DNA of 64,000 nucleotides, taken from positions 10,932,036 through 10,996,035 of the forward strand of contig CP136069.1 of NCBI GenBank assembly GCA_032622095.1. Direction: 5' to 3'. Position numbers and translations under genes: made by a program. Source of the DNA: Siphonodentalium dalli (Eukaryota; Mollusca; Scaphopoda; Gadilida; Siphonodentaliidae). This document shows positions 1 to 12,560 of this stretch, piece after piece (the stretch's first letter is position 1; the number at the start of each line of letters is the position of its first letter). The notes below the pieces were generated by a model. It saw only the letters and a list, made by a program, of their open reading frames with translations, had not been told where the DNA came from and searched no databases.

Positions 1-1006
1 GCCTCGCATATATAAGAGAATGCATTGGCCTAACAATTTTTTATAATTTTTTAAATAAATGTTTCTTACAATTTTTAGGACATAAAATAAAAAACATCCA
101 TTATCCTGCAGGGAGCCCCACACATATATAGAAGCATATAGAAGAGTGTCGTCTGCTCATGTTTGTCTGGGGCTCTGTATGGGTGAAATTATAAAATTGT
201 TAAAGAATACAAGAACAAATTATTAAAATTGTTAGGCCAATGCATTCTCTTATATATGCGAGCCGACCTATGGTCGACTCGCATATATAAGAGAATGCAT
301 TGGCACAGGGTAAAAAAATCCCGACTTACGACTGGATTTGATATGGCGGGTCACATATAGTGCCGGACATTTGCAGAAAGAGGTCCACATAGGGTGAATT
401 TAGTGACGCTTCCCCTCACAGCGGGTGGACCTCATTCTGCATGATCTAATCTGTTAGACCTAGACACAGATTTAAGTTCCAAGGTGGTGATGTGTATGTG
501 CACCCATTGAGCACCTCGCCTATGAATAATTGTGTGGTCTGCCAATTTACGGACACTAAAGAGTAACTAAAAAAAAGAAAAAGAAACAAAAATAAAGTGT
601 TAATTTGATAATAAAGATACTTTCCAGAGAAGATGACGGTACCCGGAAGGTGTATTTTGTTATGCTAGCTCTATTATCGTTTACATGTGTACCAATTGAA
701 ATCTTTGGTTTTACAGTGTGTGGTGGTTGATCCTCATAGCCAGTGTTGTTGCAACCGGGCTTATTTGCCTGAGTTTATATCTCCTGAAACGTTATGTCTG
801 TGAGTATTCCATATTCAGCTTTCATTTCATACGCCTCAAAGTGACATGCATGTACATGTACTGTATACGAATCGTCCATGCTACCACCCCTGGTCAAGTG
901 GTCCTGCTAATTTGCTTTGATGCTGGGAGTCCTGCGGTATTGCTATGATGCTGGTATGCATGCACAATTGCAGTGAATTTTGCGGTGTTCGGCTAACGCG
1001 AGAGAT
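1..1006. repeat. Repeat-rich stretch with one complete 69-bp palindrome and a MITE-like hairpin
   Basis: No gene is supported here. A truncated palindrome arm begins the window (1-29) and a complete 69-bp palindrome lies at 236-304. It reads from GCCAATGCATTCTCTTATAT inward to a GTCGAC-containing centre and back out. Positions 110-185 hold an inverted motif, from GGGAGCCCCACACA to TGGGGCTCTGTATGGG, around an AGTGTCGTCTGCTC core. The same motif recurs near 1,497, 5,274, 5,500 and 7,317. The 76-codon open frame at 718-948 has low-complexity content and no family resemblance, so I leave it out. Confidence 0.7.
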
Positions 1007-1407
1007 TTAACCCTTTACCCAACAGAACGGCCCTGTGCCAATGCATTCTCTTATATATGCGAGTCGACCATAGGTCGCCTCGCATATATAAGAGAATGCA
1101 TTGGCTTAACACATTATAAAATTATAAAATTGTTAAAGAATGTAAGAAAAAATGGTAAAAAGTGTTAAAAAAAAGAATTGTTTTAGGCCAATGCATTCTC
1201 TTATATATGCGAGGCGACCTATGGTCGACTCGCATATATAAGAGAATGAATTGGCACAGGGCATAACTGTAACCATCACAATGTGGTCAATGAGCCGGTT
1301 CCAATGATATCCATATTTGTATGGTGTTAGTGAGACAGACGGAAGATATTTTAGGCTGTTGAAGCTTTATTTGGGCGTTTTGGCCGCTTTGTTGGGTAAA
1401 GGGTTAA
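1007..1407. mobile_element. TTAA-flanked MITE carrying two 69-bp palindromes (copy 1)
   Basis: The element is bounded by TTAA at 1007-1010 and 1404-1407, with inverted ends CCCTTTACCCAACA and TGTTGGGTAAAGGG. TTAA target sites and ends beginning CCC are typical of piggyBac-type transposons, so this is probably a non-autonomous piggyBac-like MITE; the superfamily call is inferred. Inside are two 69-bp palindromes (1037-1105, 1187-1255) separated by an A/T-rich spacer. A second copy in opposite orientation lies at 4705-5100. No transposase is encoded. Confidence 0.8.
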
Positions 1408-2126
1408 AATAAAACCAGAATGAAACACTAAAGAACAAATCTATTTTTTAATATCTTAATAATGATGGCACTGTCGACCATGCCATGAATCGCCCGTAGG
1501 GAGCCCCATACCCATAGAAGGGTCTATTACTGGATGTCGTCTGGTCGTGTCTGTGGGGCACCATACGGGTGTTCAGTAGATCATGCCACGAAACTCTACT
1601 TTGGTTAACGCCCGTAGAGATCATATTCCACCAGTACAAAACCTTGGAACTTTTTTAAGTTTGACAGGGAACCTTATAAAGTCGAAAAAATAAAGCGGGT
1701 AATATATTTCTTAATTGGTATCTGTTCCTTAATAATGTACTTCACTGTAGGTAAATGGCCCAACTCAAAATTGCATGCTTTTATGTGACTTAAATTGTAA
1801 GTCGATATCGTATAATTAACATTGAATTAATTGCCCAGGATAATGACATAATTGTACGCGACGCGACGCAAAATCGCTCACAAATTCACTTAAATCGTGA
1901 AATTTCGAGTTGGGACCTTCGTCTACAGTGAAGTACATTATTAAGGAACATATAATAACTAAGAAATATATTCCCAGCGTTATTTTCGACTTGATAAAGT
2001 TCCCTGTCAAAAGTTCAAAAAGTTCCAAGGTTTTGTACTGGTGGAATATGATCTCTACGGGCGTTAGTAGAGATTCATGGCGTGATCTACCATTACGTAA
2101 AATATAACGAAGCTGACATTATTCAT
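1408..2126. mobile_element. Foldback element, copy 1
   Basis: Two arms, about 1582-1770 and 1905-2090, are inverted copies of each other. Both contain CGTAGAGATCATATTCCACC or its complement, then ACCTTGGAAC or GTTCCAAGGT, then the CCTTAATAATGTACTTCACT type of segment. The loop between them is short. A second, more diverged copy lies at about 56,750-57,490. Positions 1,497-1,570 also hold one of the GGGAGCCCCA hairpins. No coding capacity is seen. Confidence 0.65.
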
Positions 2127-2440
2127 TTAGAGGTATACTCAATTCGATCAGACGGTCCCCATACCATCAAGATACAACAACAACAACAACATTTCTTCAA
2201 AATACGCGTTAGTTATCAGAATCGATTTATTGCAACAAAATTATGCAAACCACTGTCAACTATGGTATCAAATTTTCGAAAACTTTTTTTTTATCAACAT
2301 TTTGTCCAACAAAATATGGCCGTATTATCACTAACGTATCACGAAATTTTACCGTATTACTACTTGATTTTAGAGTGATCGATCTTCATCCGCAATTTTG
2401 TCTGAGACCCCCCCCCCCCCCGTTTGTCCTGGACTTGGGT
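2127..2440. mobile_element. Partial MITE of the TACTCAATCCGATCA family
   Basis: A degenerate end (near 2139) is followed by ACCATCAAGATACAACAACA and an ACAACA repeat, matching the left part of the intact element at 52,958-53,211 and the copies at 3,904 and 8,870. The right end is not clear; the segment ending CATCCGCAATTTTGTCT is shared with the copy near 9,140-9,175. A run of C lies at 2409-2420. Confidence 0.5.
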
Positions 2441-3903
2441 TAAAATTGACACCATGATGATATTGTTTACAACATCACCACTCAAGATTTTGGTGTTGAA
2501 TGGGTCACCGTAAATCACACTTCCAATTCATTCTCGTGCACTGGCACATGACATTTAATGCTGCACCAGCGTAGCTCCCGTCATATTCTATTCGTGTTCA
2601 AACAAAATATTGTTAACACTATATTTACATATTATAGGTCCGTTACCGGCGGAAAATGACCGGCTATAATGATGTAGCAGGAATGGACGCAAAACACATA
2701 AGTTAAGCTTCTTAATCGCCTATATGTTCATTAACTGCTGCCAGCCTCAACTACTCGTCAATGGCGACCATGACATCTTGATCTGTATACAGTCTCGTGC
2801 AAAACACGGGGCACCCCGGCTCTCGTGTGTGTGGCTATAGCTGTTAATAAGGTCAAAGGCTGCACCTTCTTCTCTTCCTTGGATATGTCGGAATGGATAA
2901 TTCGGGGCGGAGGTCTGATCACGGGGACGAGAGACGAACACAAACCAGATATAGAAGATAGACCTATATGTTCTGGAAGAATAAAGCACTGACCCCGGTC
3001 ACGACTATATATATATATTATTTTTTTTCAGCATACGTTAATTTTCTTTTCTTTTGGTGGCCTACGGCTTGAGTATCTATTGTACATATGTATTCACAGG
3101 CAATAATTCAATTATTTGAGCCGGTTTCCACGTTTTATAAGAAAGTCTTACCTGTAATATTCATTCTCATTCATTCAATATTTCGGGGGGGGGGGGCGTT
3201 TTCAAAATATCATTTGACATGAAAAATTTAAAAACTCAATTTATCTCAGTATTGGATAATCTTGTTTAGAATTCCCGCATTTCGCATTCGGAGATAAAGA
3301 GCGTTCATTGTTTCATCACTTCAATTGGTTGACATTTGCGTGATGTGTTGACACCATGGTATTGGGTGTGATTTCTAAATCAAGCAAAGTTGTGTCCGAT
3401 CACAATAATAAGACAGATTTCGAGAGATAAATATAACTATTTTTGACGACAACCGAGAAGAATGTAAGTGCAATATGCTGATTTTCCATCATTACATTGG
3501 CAAATTACGAGTATAAATAGCTAATAACATATGCAGGGGAAATTCGCACTCCCGGAAAGGAACATTATAGATGTTCTTCGTAAACAATCACATAAACTAC
3601 ACTCTTTGTGATATTATATATTCTTTGGAAGGGGGTGGGTCAAACTGGGCGAGTCGACAGTAAACTCATTTGTTAGGAGTAATCAAACCTATAAAGACCA
3701 TGCACAGAACACCGCATATAGAGGTATCTTGCGCCAAATACTTGCATATGTTTTTAGTTTGGTGAGGTATATATGGCTTGACTAACAGACTAAATAGTTC
3801 TATGTTTCACGCTCTATCTGTGTTTCATACTTCATATAACATGTATTTAAGAAGCTTTCTATGTATTAAATTCAATTAAAGATGCATAATCCGAATTAAC
3901 ACT
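2441..3903. other. No gene or clear element seen
   Basis: Only simple sequence stands out: a short TA run near 3,006 and a G run at about 3,185-3,195. Open frames here are short and composition-driven. Confidence 0.6.
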
Positions 3904-4183
3904 CCCAAATTAATATTTCTTTGGCTTCGGGGTTAAAAAATATTTGATTCGAGTCGAGGAACCATCCACCAAAGCTCAGAGTGATCAGATATCGATTTTT
4001 GAGATTTGTTAATTCTAGAAATGTGTACTTATTTCTGGCCCATACCATATACCATAGTTGACAGCGGTTAGCATTATTTTGCTGTAATTAATCAATTCTG
4101 ATAACTAAAGCGTATTTTGAAGTAATGTTGTTGTTGTAAATTGATGATATGGGGACAGTCTGATCGGATTGAATACCTTTAAT
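3904..4183. mobile_element. MITE of the TACTCAATCCGATCA family, diverged copy
   Basis: This copy has the segments TTTCTTTGGCTTCGGGGTTA, ACCAAAGCTCAGAGTGATCA and CTGATCGGATTGAATACCTT in the same order as the right half and end of the 52,958-53,211 element. The right end is recognisable; the left end is eroded. Confidence 0.55.
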
Positions 4184-4704
4184 TACAAACAAGCCCTCGG
4201 TGAACACCCCGGCATACCAAATGTCATTGAGATTCCATAACCCATGGCTAAGATATATGCCCCGATGAGTGGGCGGGTGGCTCGGTGTCCGCAGATTCAC
4301 TTGTGTGAACAACTACTTGTGAGATGCAGACAGTATATTGTGGGTTGCACTGTCCCTGTCCATGAAGTAGTTGGGTGCGGGCCAAATTTAGTAGGGTGCG
4401 AGATATTAAAAGTCAATAAATATTGAGATTTTTGTTGAAACATATGGGATCAGTTTAATATGCATCAATGTTATTGTCAATTTGTGTCTAGTGATGTTGA
4501 TCCATAAGAAACTGTGGTTATAAACACAAACTTCTGAAGTGCATCGAGTTACCAAATATAGAGCCCCCGCATATCGAGGTCCAATGATTGGTCCAAATGG
4601 TGTCACAGCATGGTATATATATAAGCACCGGTGCCAAAGGGATGGCACCAATTGGTACCGCCAATCTATTATCTGTCATGGTACCGTCCACTGTAATCCG
4701 TGTC
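4184..4704. other. No gene or clear element seen
   Basis: AT-rich sequence with short open frames on both strands, none showing domain-like content. Confidence 0.6.
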
Positions 4705-5100
4705 TTAACCCTTTACCCAACAAACCGGCCAAAACCGGCCAAATAAAGCTTCAACAGCCTAAAATATATTCGTTCTGTCTCAATAGAACCAAACAAATAT
4801 GGATATCATTGGAACCGGCTCCTTGACCACATTGTGATAGTTACAGTTATACCCTGTGCCAATGAATTCTCTTATATATGCGAGTCGACCATAGGTCGCC
4901 TCGCATATATAAGAGAATGCATTGGCCTAAAAAAAAAAATCTTTTTTGAACACTTTTTACCATATTTCTTACACTCTTTAACAATTTTATAATTTTTAAT
5001 GTGTTAAGCCAATGCATTCTCTTATATATGCGAGGCGACCTATGGTCGACTCGCATATATAAGAGAATGCATTGGCACAGGGCCGTTCTGTTGGGTAAAG
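4705..5100. mobile_element. TTAA-flanked MITE carrying two 69-bp palindromes (copy 2, inverted)
   Basis: This is the reverse-complement counterpart of the 1007-1407 element. It starts with TTAA then CCCTTTACCCAACA and ends GTTCTGTTGGGTAAAG, with the right TTAA mutated. Palindromes lie at 4858-4926 and 5008-5076, with the same 150-bp start-to-start spacing as in copy 1. No transposase is encoded. Confidence 0.8.
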
Positions 5101-5179
5101 AGTCGAAGTCCAAAATGACTCGTCAATATTAGCTTCCATGACAATTTCATACACACTCCAATAAATAAGAGAATGCACT

Positions 5180-5640
5180 GGCACAGGGTATTTAATGCTG
5201 CACCAGCGCAGCTCTTGTTATGAAAGGGATAATAACCAAAGCAATATATAAAGTTTAATGTTTAACCCACGGGGAGCCTCACACAAATGGGAGCATGCAT
5301 TGTGGAGTGTCGTCTGCTCAACTTTTCTGCACTCTATGTGGGGCTCTCTATGGGCTATGAAAGGATTAATGAGACTGCACTCTGATGGATATTCAGTTGC
5401 AGATGTAATTTTCACTCCAGTGGGCCATAACTTCAGAAGAAGTAAGTGCACAACAAAGATTACCCCCCCCCCCATTCTGATAGAGAGCTCCAAAGTTGTT
5501 AAAGAAGGCCGACCCACGGACCAACAGAGAGCCACACAAAGACTTCAGCAGACAACACTCTGTAGTGCATGCATCCATCTGTGTGAGGCTCCATGTGGGT
5601 TCAACATTAAACGTTATATATCGCTTCAGGGATTTAGTTA
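5180..5640. repeat. MITE-like GAGCCCCACA hairpin pair
   Basis: Positions 5,274-5,360 and 5,500-5,610 carry facing versions of the GGGAGCCTCACAC / GTGTCGTCTGCT / GTGGGGCTCTCTATGGG motif set. The sequence around 5,195-5,230 (ACCAGCGCAGCTC, then ATGAAAGGGATAA) resembles the end of the element at 7,250-7,403 and one unit of the 61-kb tandem array. The open frames that cross this region (for example 5258-5650) are products of the repeats. Confidence 0.6.
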
Positions 5641-7063
5641 TTCCTCCTAATGATGGACAATATGGGATAAATGAAAACAAAAACAAGTATTTCCCATAAA
5701 TGACAGTTGTTTCAATATGGCATTCCTTAACAAGATATTATACACAATAAAACTCATCTGTGTTTCTTAGAATTTCAGAGGTATGAGCTGGTGACGGTTA
5801 GGATTAGATACTGCCATGGTGTTTGGTGGTATGAGCTGGTGACGGTTATGATTAGTTACTTCCATGTTGTCGGTTGATCAATTATATCCAGAATCCAATA
5901 AAAATTAAAACAAATTCTCTATATATCTCGTTGGGCTATATTATAAAGTTATTATACAATGTTGTGTACAGTATGTTTCTTTCTTGTCTGCGCGTCTAGT
6001 CCATTATGACTTTTCACTAGATCCTGGACGAGTACCAGAAACCACATACTGTATGCAACATTGTATAATGACACTTTTATTATCCATTTGTTTGTTTCAC
6101 TGATTCACTTGCCAATATGAGTTACTGTGCTTTGATCAGAATCAGAAGAGTCCCGATAACTTTTATAACTGTTGTATATTGTTTCGAGACTGTGATGTCG
6201 GGTTGTATATTATTGACCCTTTCGGAGACCAGTATGACTGTTTCCCGGATTATCATGTGACGGCTTTTGCCCAATCATAAATAGTGTATAGTATGTTTCT
6301 TTCTTGTACGAGTCCAGGTTGTAGTGAAAACTCAATGCTGCGCGTCTCGTCCAATATGACTTTTCACTACAACATAAGCAACGTCGCGATTGGTCAAAAC
6401 TACCAGTGAAAAGATTCCTTGATGTTACACTCACTTCAATGCTATACTGTTCTGGGTGACGGGGGAAATTGTGATTTGAATAAAACGTTATAACCAATCA
6501 GATTGCTCATTACAACCAAATGTGGGGACAATTCTTTATTTTTCTTCAGGGATGACACAAAATAATCTAAAGCGATGTTGAGTGCTCATTATGGCATCCA
6601 TTACTGAACGAATTTTGAAATTGCTATGTTAATTTGTTTATGGAAACTCACAATTGAGGGATATTTTAAACCCAAACACTGGGTATTTCGGCAAATCAGT
6701 TCTTGATGAAGATCGGTTCAGACAATCTGAATAAGATCGACATAGCGGAATATTAATAATGCTATCTGAAAGTCAGCGTTAACAACCACTTTCAGTTATG
6801 AAAATTAAAATACACCAGTCAATATGTTCAGACAACTGACACCCCAGAAAACACAGTTCACATTAAAACCATGAATATGATACATAGCCAGAACGCATTG
6901 TGCATGTGAAGCTCATCTAATGAGTCACTGATGATGTTAGGATATATATCATCAGAACGTGAGACGTAAGTGAAATAAACTAAGGTATTATCAGCAACAA
7001 GTACCATACAAGACTAAACCCTTTGATGACTGAAGCTTCCTGGAATTTTATCGAAAACCCTGT
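5641..7063. repeat. Sparse repeats, no gene
   Basis: GGTATGAGCTGGTGACGGTT occurs twice within 5,780-5,850 as a short tandem duplication. Segments around 5,955-6,055 form an inverted repeat built on ACAGTATGTTTCTTTCTTGT. A related segment recurs at 6,285-6,360 with GCGCGTCTCGTCC and ATGACTTTTCACTA. Nothing coding is recognised. Confidence 0.5.
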
Positions 7064-7403
7064 GCCAATGCCTTCTCTCATACACGCGAGTCGCCCATAG
7101 GGTGCCTTGAATATATAAGAGACAGAATTGGCCTAATTGTATTTGCCTTGATCTTGTAAGCCAGTGTATTCTCTTATATATGCGAGGCTGCATATGGGAG
7201 ACTCGCATATATAAGATAATAAACTGGCACAGGGTCTTTAATGCTACACCAGCACAGCTCCCGACACGAAAGGGTTAAACACTGAGGCGATATTATAGTT
7301 TAATGTTTAACTCACAGGGAGCCCCACACAGGTGGAAGCATGCACTACAGAGTGTCGTCTGCTGCAGGCTATGTGGGGCTCTCTATGGGTCATGAAAGGG
7401 TTA
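7064..7403. mobile_element. Degenerate 69-bp palindrome pair followed by a TTAA-type MITE
   Basis: Diverged palindromes lie at 7064-7132 and 7160-7228. Next come GCTACACCAGCACAGCTCCC and GAAAGGGTTAA, then an insert with the GGGAGCCCCACACAGG / GTGTCGTCTGCTG / GTGGGGCTCTCTATGGG motif set, ending CATGAAAGGGTTAA. The facing TTAA and CCCTTT ends suggest a piggyBac-like MITE inside or beside an older one. The GCACAGCTCCCG...GAAAGGGTTAA segment is the reverse complement of the 38-bp unit that makes up the array at 60,920-61,708. Confidence 0.65.
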
Positions 7404-8859
7404 AGATTCTCATGCACATTGTGTTCTGTGTTTATTCCACACTCTTTACGTTTGTTCGAATTCCATACTTGATTGTAAGATTTATTAATATACAAAGGAC
7501 ATCAGTTGGATTTAGCTGATGAAAATCATTAAATTTAAAGGTGCACTGTCCAATTGACACCAAATTAGTCAAAATTTCCTGAGTCAATTTGTAGCTTACA
7601 AGCCAAAAGAAAATGGAAAAATACTTGCAATGACCATCATTGTATGACACAACCACGCGAAAATCTCCAAAATGATCCATCGGCAATATGTCAAAAATTA
7701 TTACAAAATCTGATAATTGAGAACGCTCTTTATCTTTATCTACCCCAGTTAGTGAACGGACGCTCTTATAAGAGGCAATCAATTGTAATTTTTGCTCGCC
7801 TGACCATTATTCAAAACATATTACAACTTTCTCTTTTGAAAGTGAATATCTGACCATCAAAACCTAATATTATTGGAATCGTATGTAAGATCCAATTATT
7901 TTCGGGTATAGAAAACGTACCAATGATAGATATGTGGAGTCAACTCGTATGGGCATCATAGCCCTTTATATATCAAATACTCATTGATGAATAGTTCCCA
8001 CAGGAAATATTCATATAATATGTTCAACAAACGACTTATTATCTGAACATTTCCCTCCAATGAATATGAATCCTTCTGCACGTCTATCATCTTCGTGCAT
8101 GTCTTTCGTCTGCTCGCTTTAAAAACACTTCTTCGAATATTTCCGTTATTTCGTCAAAAACTCTTCTTCAAATATCTCCGTTATTTCGTCAAAAACAATT
8201 CTTCTCATACAAATCGCCGTTATTTAGTAAATTAACATTCTTTATAGAGTTATTACTCTTCATATTAAATATGAAGCTAACATGCAGGATTAGCTATACA
8301 TGTCGTCATTTAGTGGACAATCCCAAGTTCGCGTGCCACGCGTGGTCGGATTGTCAATTAATTAACGAACATTTTACGTACGGATTGTCCGTTTATAAAT
8401 GGTCAATCCTTGAAGAATTGCCTGCATTTTTAATAGAACATTTTGCTCTAAGCGGATTTATCGGATTTTGGATATGGTATAGAAGATATGATTATTATTC
8501 CTCTTCAAAATGGAATAAAAACCAACTTAGTCCAAATATTTTCTAGGTCAAAACTTTTATCGACGAGACTATATTTTGTCTTTTCAGCATTAACCCCTGA
8601 CCTGGATGTCTTACATGTTTGCCCTTTTCCCACATTTCGTCTTGTGACTCAGGGGCAGGTGGTTTTGATTAAACTGATGGTGAAATAAAATAAACGAAGT
8701 TTGAGTGCTCCAAGCAACCTATATGTACTGGTTGTGTCTATATATATAGATTCTAAACTCCACACGGATGCCAGTATGATTGCATGGAAGTGACAGTTTT
8801 CAATATCGTTCCTTTTTATTAAAGGTCGAAACATATTTTCCCAATTTTCATTTCGGTCC
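7404..8859. other. No gene seen; short minisatellite
   Basis: About 8,122-8,230 contains nearly three diverged copies of a 40-bp unit including CCGTTATTTCGTCAAAAAC. The rest is AT-rich with short open frames lacking recognisable domains. Confidence 0.5.
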
Positions 8860-9278
8860 TAAATTAGTGTTTCTCTGTCTTCGGGGGTTAACAAAATATT
8901 AGACTTGAGTTGAGGACCCCAGCCACCAAAGCTCAGAGTTATCAGATATTGATTTTTGATATCTTTTATTTTTCAACACTTGGGGTAGTACTCAGTCCGA
9001 TCAGACGCTCATATAAATTACTATTTATTTGGTTTAAAAAATATTTGACTCGAGCTCAGATTGATCAGATATCGATTGTTGAAGTTTTTTATTTCTCGAG
9101 ATGTGTAACAATATGTGGCCCAGAAACACGCAGTCAAACAGAGGGTCTAAGACAAAATTGCGGATGAAGATGGATAACTCTAAAGTCAAGTGGTAACACG
9201 GTAAAAAAAAATGATACTTTTTGCTGTTGTATCTTGATGGTATGGGGACCGTCTGATCGGATTGAGTACCTTTTAAAA
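8860..9278. mobile_element. MITE of the TACTCAATCCGATCA family, long or double copy
   Basis: Family segments CACCAAAGCTCAGAGTTATC (near 8,925) and GACTCGAGCTCAGATTGATC (near 9,050) occur twice. The right end reads GTCTGATCGGATTGAGTACC at about 9,251-9,272. The doubled internal segment suggests one copy inserted into, or recombined with, another. Confidence 0.55.
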
Positions 9279-10500
9279 GAATTACGGAATTTAACTAACT
9301 GCAATTCATCGACACACTCAACTGAAAATTATTGCCTACAAAATTGCGATTAGAGTATATTGGAGAAAAATCAATGTGTTCCAAGGATCAATGTAAATGA
9401 CTAAAATTCATGTTGACATTGTGTACCAAATTGGAAAATCGTTCTATCGTAACATCCTTGTCAACAGAGGTTATTATTCTCGCATGGACAGATGGACAAA
9501 TAAGATCCAACGGAAACACATTATCGCGTACCGAAAATGATAGAGACACTGGGGAAATTTGGAAAATATTACGTCACAAACATGGCGGTATCGATAATGC
9601 ACTTATATCCGAAAACACACGAGCGCTGCCGGCATCACTCGGAAGATCGGCTGATTAGAAAATTTTTACCGGAACAGCGAAACGATATCAAATTTACGCA
9701 AAAATATAACTAACAAAACTCGTTTTTAGCGCTATATCGACGAATTAGCTCGGGAATAGTTTGCATATATGCATGTTTTGAGACCCCTTTTCTCGAATTA
9801 CGTATCGATAAAGTTTAGGGTTCGAATGAGCCATGTCCGTTTTTAGCTCAATTATTTATTAAATGTCAATTTGGCTTAATAATGTTGTGGCTATTTTGTC
9901 ATTGGTGGGTGTATATAGGTAAACATGGAGTAGCTTTATGGTCGTGGTGGTGTGTATGAGTATATATACAGCGATCGAGTGGCTGAATTGTCATGTGTGG
10001 GGTATAGGCCTATAGGCCTATGCAAGTCTGGGGTGTAAGAATAACCGTACTAGTATATATGTGCGGGGTAATGGTATATCCATTCAATTGTGAGGTCACT
10101 ACCATGAAGGGACATTTTCAAACCATGTGTACCCTTCAGCACTGTTTTTGTTGAGAGTGACCCCTTCAGCTATAGTATGTCGCTTTAAAAAGTTTATACC
10201 CTATAGATCATTGGAAAATCATGATGTTTTTTCTAGCGACCATTCTGCCTGCCATCATGATAGCTCAAAAATTATTATATTAGATTTAGATTATATTATT
10301 TATTGCCTACCCAATTAAAGGATCACAAAATGGCTGCTCACTCTGGTTCAGATTCTTAGAAACTACAAATTCCATTGCATTCGGCACACGCTCGTCGAAA
10401 TCAGGCTTATTGTGTTTACAACAAGGCGCTAATAATGTGATCAAACAATCCCACCAAATTATATCAAACAGTAATGAGGATTACCACAGAGACGTTGCGA
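9279..10500. other. No gene or clear element seen
   Basis: Short open frames only (for example 9410-9658), with no domain-like content. Confidence 0.5.
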
Positions 10501-10502
10501 CA

Positions 10503-10537
10503 GGGGGGGGGGGGGTTGGGGGGGGGGGGGGGGGGGT
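10503..10537 (+). repeat. Guanine run (two blocks)
   Basis: A run of about 13 G, a TT, then about 19 G. On the G-rich strand this is competent for G-quadruplex formation. Shorter runs occur near 3,185, 57,968 and 59,398. Confidence 0.9.
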
Positions 10538-12560
10538 AAACAAATTCAACAGTTGGAAATTTCATAACTGCCAAAACATTAGTTAGAAATTTCACACCAA
10601 CAATAGGTTGAAAATGTTCTTGTAGTTTGATTTTCAAACAATTTATTGGGGGAATTAATTGTTTTTGGACCAATATTTGCATATTTTCCTATCTTTGGTC
10701 AAAATTTTGGACTGAGATGGTCATCAATTGGAAATTTTCCAACCTTATGGGGGCGACAGGTTGGAAGTTTCCAACACTTGGAAAGCTTGTGTCCTGGTCC
10801 CTCTCTCGTGGCCAGTCAAAACCTGCTAGTTAATTTAAGAAAACAATATTGTCATACATTTGGTTAACATTGTCATTACGTGCGCTCGCGCAACAGTATG
10901 GCGATCAGACAGATTCGTACGTAGCTTGGTGTCACCCTATACTACTCCGTTTCACTCCATGACGTCACCAAAAACGACGTAAAACCTCGTGGCGTTCTGA
11001 CATTTTTACTGTGCCGCGTTTTTGCTATGTTTATTTTATGTGTTGTTTTCGATTATTTGTTTGTCGCCGATATCGCCATTTGTCAGGATTCCCTGTTTCT
11101 ATATTTAAAACTGGCATGCTCGTAGTGAGCCTCGATTTCGATTTTTTATCCCAGGTCAAAATACGTCAGAGTTATGTCAAAAATAGATCGACCTACATTT
11201 CTCCATCAGAACTCTACATCAAAGAGTCTATAGACTCCTTCGGGACCTACATAGACTCCTTCATTTGGGTATTTTTACTTATAATTGGGAAGTTTTATCA
11301 GGTTTTGGTTCGTGCGAAGACCTCTTTTTATCGTGCGGGAAAAGAGAGACATTCAAAACGCGATTTCGTAATTCGACGCAATAGGCTGAATAGCCTAACC
11401 TTCAGCCGAGTTCCGGGTCAAATACGACGAATGACGTAACACAAAACAAAACGCATTTGTTGACACAAACACCGTTTGAAGAGTTTATTATTACATAAAA
11501 TGATCGTTATTGATTAATTATTGATTAATTATTGATATTTATTGTTGCATATTGGCTGCTATCAATATTTATACCAATGGTATTAATTATTTCTTATAAT
11601 TGCTGCTTTGATCAACTTTGACTATCGGAAAATGAAAATGAAAATATGCCGCTGAAAAATATGTAATCGATATTAAAGTCTCATCCTTTCGGCAACATGG
11701 AATTGGTTTTAATTACTTAAATGATTAATATAGTAATTTGCCTTTTATCTGTGATGAAATGAGAAATGGTAATTGTCTTTTTTTGCTAACATTAAATTAA
11801 ATTAAATAAATTAAGTAAAATACAGTGAAATTATTTGTTAAATCATTGTTTATTACATTTTTGCGCACGTTGGCATCTCTCTGAGTGCATTCTAGTTGGA
11901 ATTGTCATCAGTTGGAAATTTTCCAACCTAAGTGGGTGTGTCAGGTTTGAAATTTCCAACTCTAGGAAGGCTTGAGGCTAGTCTAGATGCTAGGATTTGC
12001 GATATTCTTGTTCAGATTTCAAAATTTTCCCACACCGGGTCGAACCATGGTCATTATCCCTCCCCCGTGGCCAATGCAAAACTGCTAATTAGTTTAAGAA
12101 AATAATCAACAATTTTACTACATTTGGTCCAACTTGTGGACTGAAATGGTCATCGGTTGGAGAATTTTCCAACCTGAGGGGGAGCATGAGGTTTGAAATT
12201 TCCAACACTAGGAAAGCTTTGCAAGGCACATTCTCAGCTAAATGGGCCCAATGCGCAATTTTTGTGTCGCTGTTGATTTTCGGAAAGAAAACGGGTGACA
12301 TATTTGACATGCTATCCTAAGTTTTACAACATAAGATCATATCAAATGAATAAATATCACCACTGGCTCATAATGCCTCTTTCTGCGCGTCCACGTTACA
12401 TCATGTCGTCTATATGGACCCAAAACACCCTGTCGCAAGCTGTATGTGAAATGTCGCGACCAGCCGATTCCGCGTTTTTACCATCCGCTGCGGAACGTGA
12501 TATCGCCGATTTAAACCACAAGACACGTGCGTTAGCACACATGCATAGACACTAAACCCT
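10538..12560. repeat. Dispersed TTGGAAATTTTCCAACC repeats, no gene
   Basis: Diverged copies of a segment with GGACTGAGATGGTCATCA, TTGGAAATTTTCCAACC and AATTTCCAACAC-like blocks lie at about 10,560-10,830 and 11,890-12,230, with a fragment near 43,500-43,620. The 142-codon open frame at 11011-11439 has no recognisable family, signal or motif and lies in repeat-poor AT-rich sequence; I do not call it a gene. Confidence 0.5.

Noticed and set aside
236-304. TATATA within the palindromes as promoters
   Set aside because: The TATATATGCGAG core is part of a repeat in every copy and is not followed by any gene.
980-1168. Open frames over the 69-bp palindromes encoding PTERPCANAFSYICES-type peptides
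   Set aside because: The same peptide appears from several palindrome copies and on both strands, so it reflects the repeat, not a gene.
5258-5650. 130-codon plus-strand and facing minus-strand open frames
   Set aside because: They are produced by translation of the MITE-like hairpin pair; frames on both strands have similar length because the DNA is inverted-repetitive.
11011-11439. 142-codon plus-strand open frame
   Set aside because: No homology that I recognise, no domain, codon content resembling random AT-rich sequence, and no promoter or splice context.
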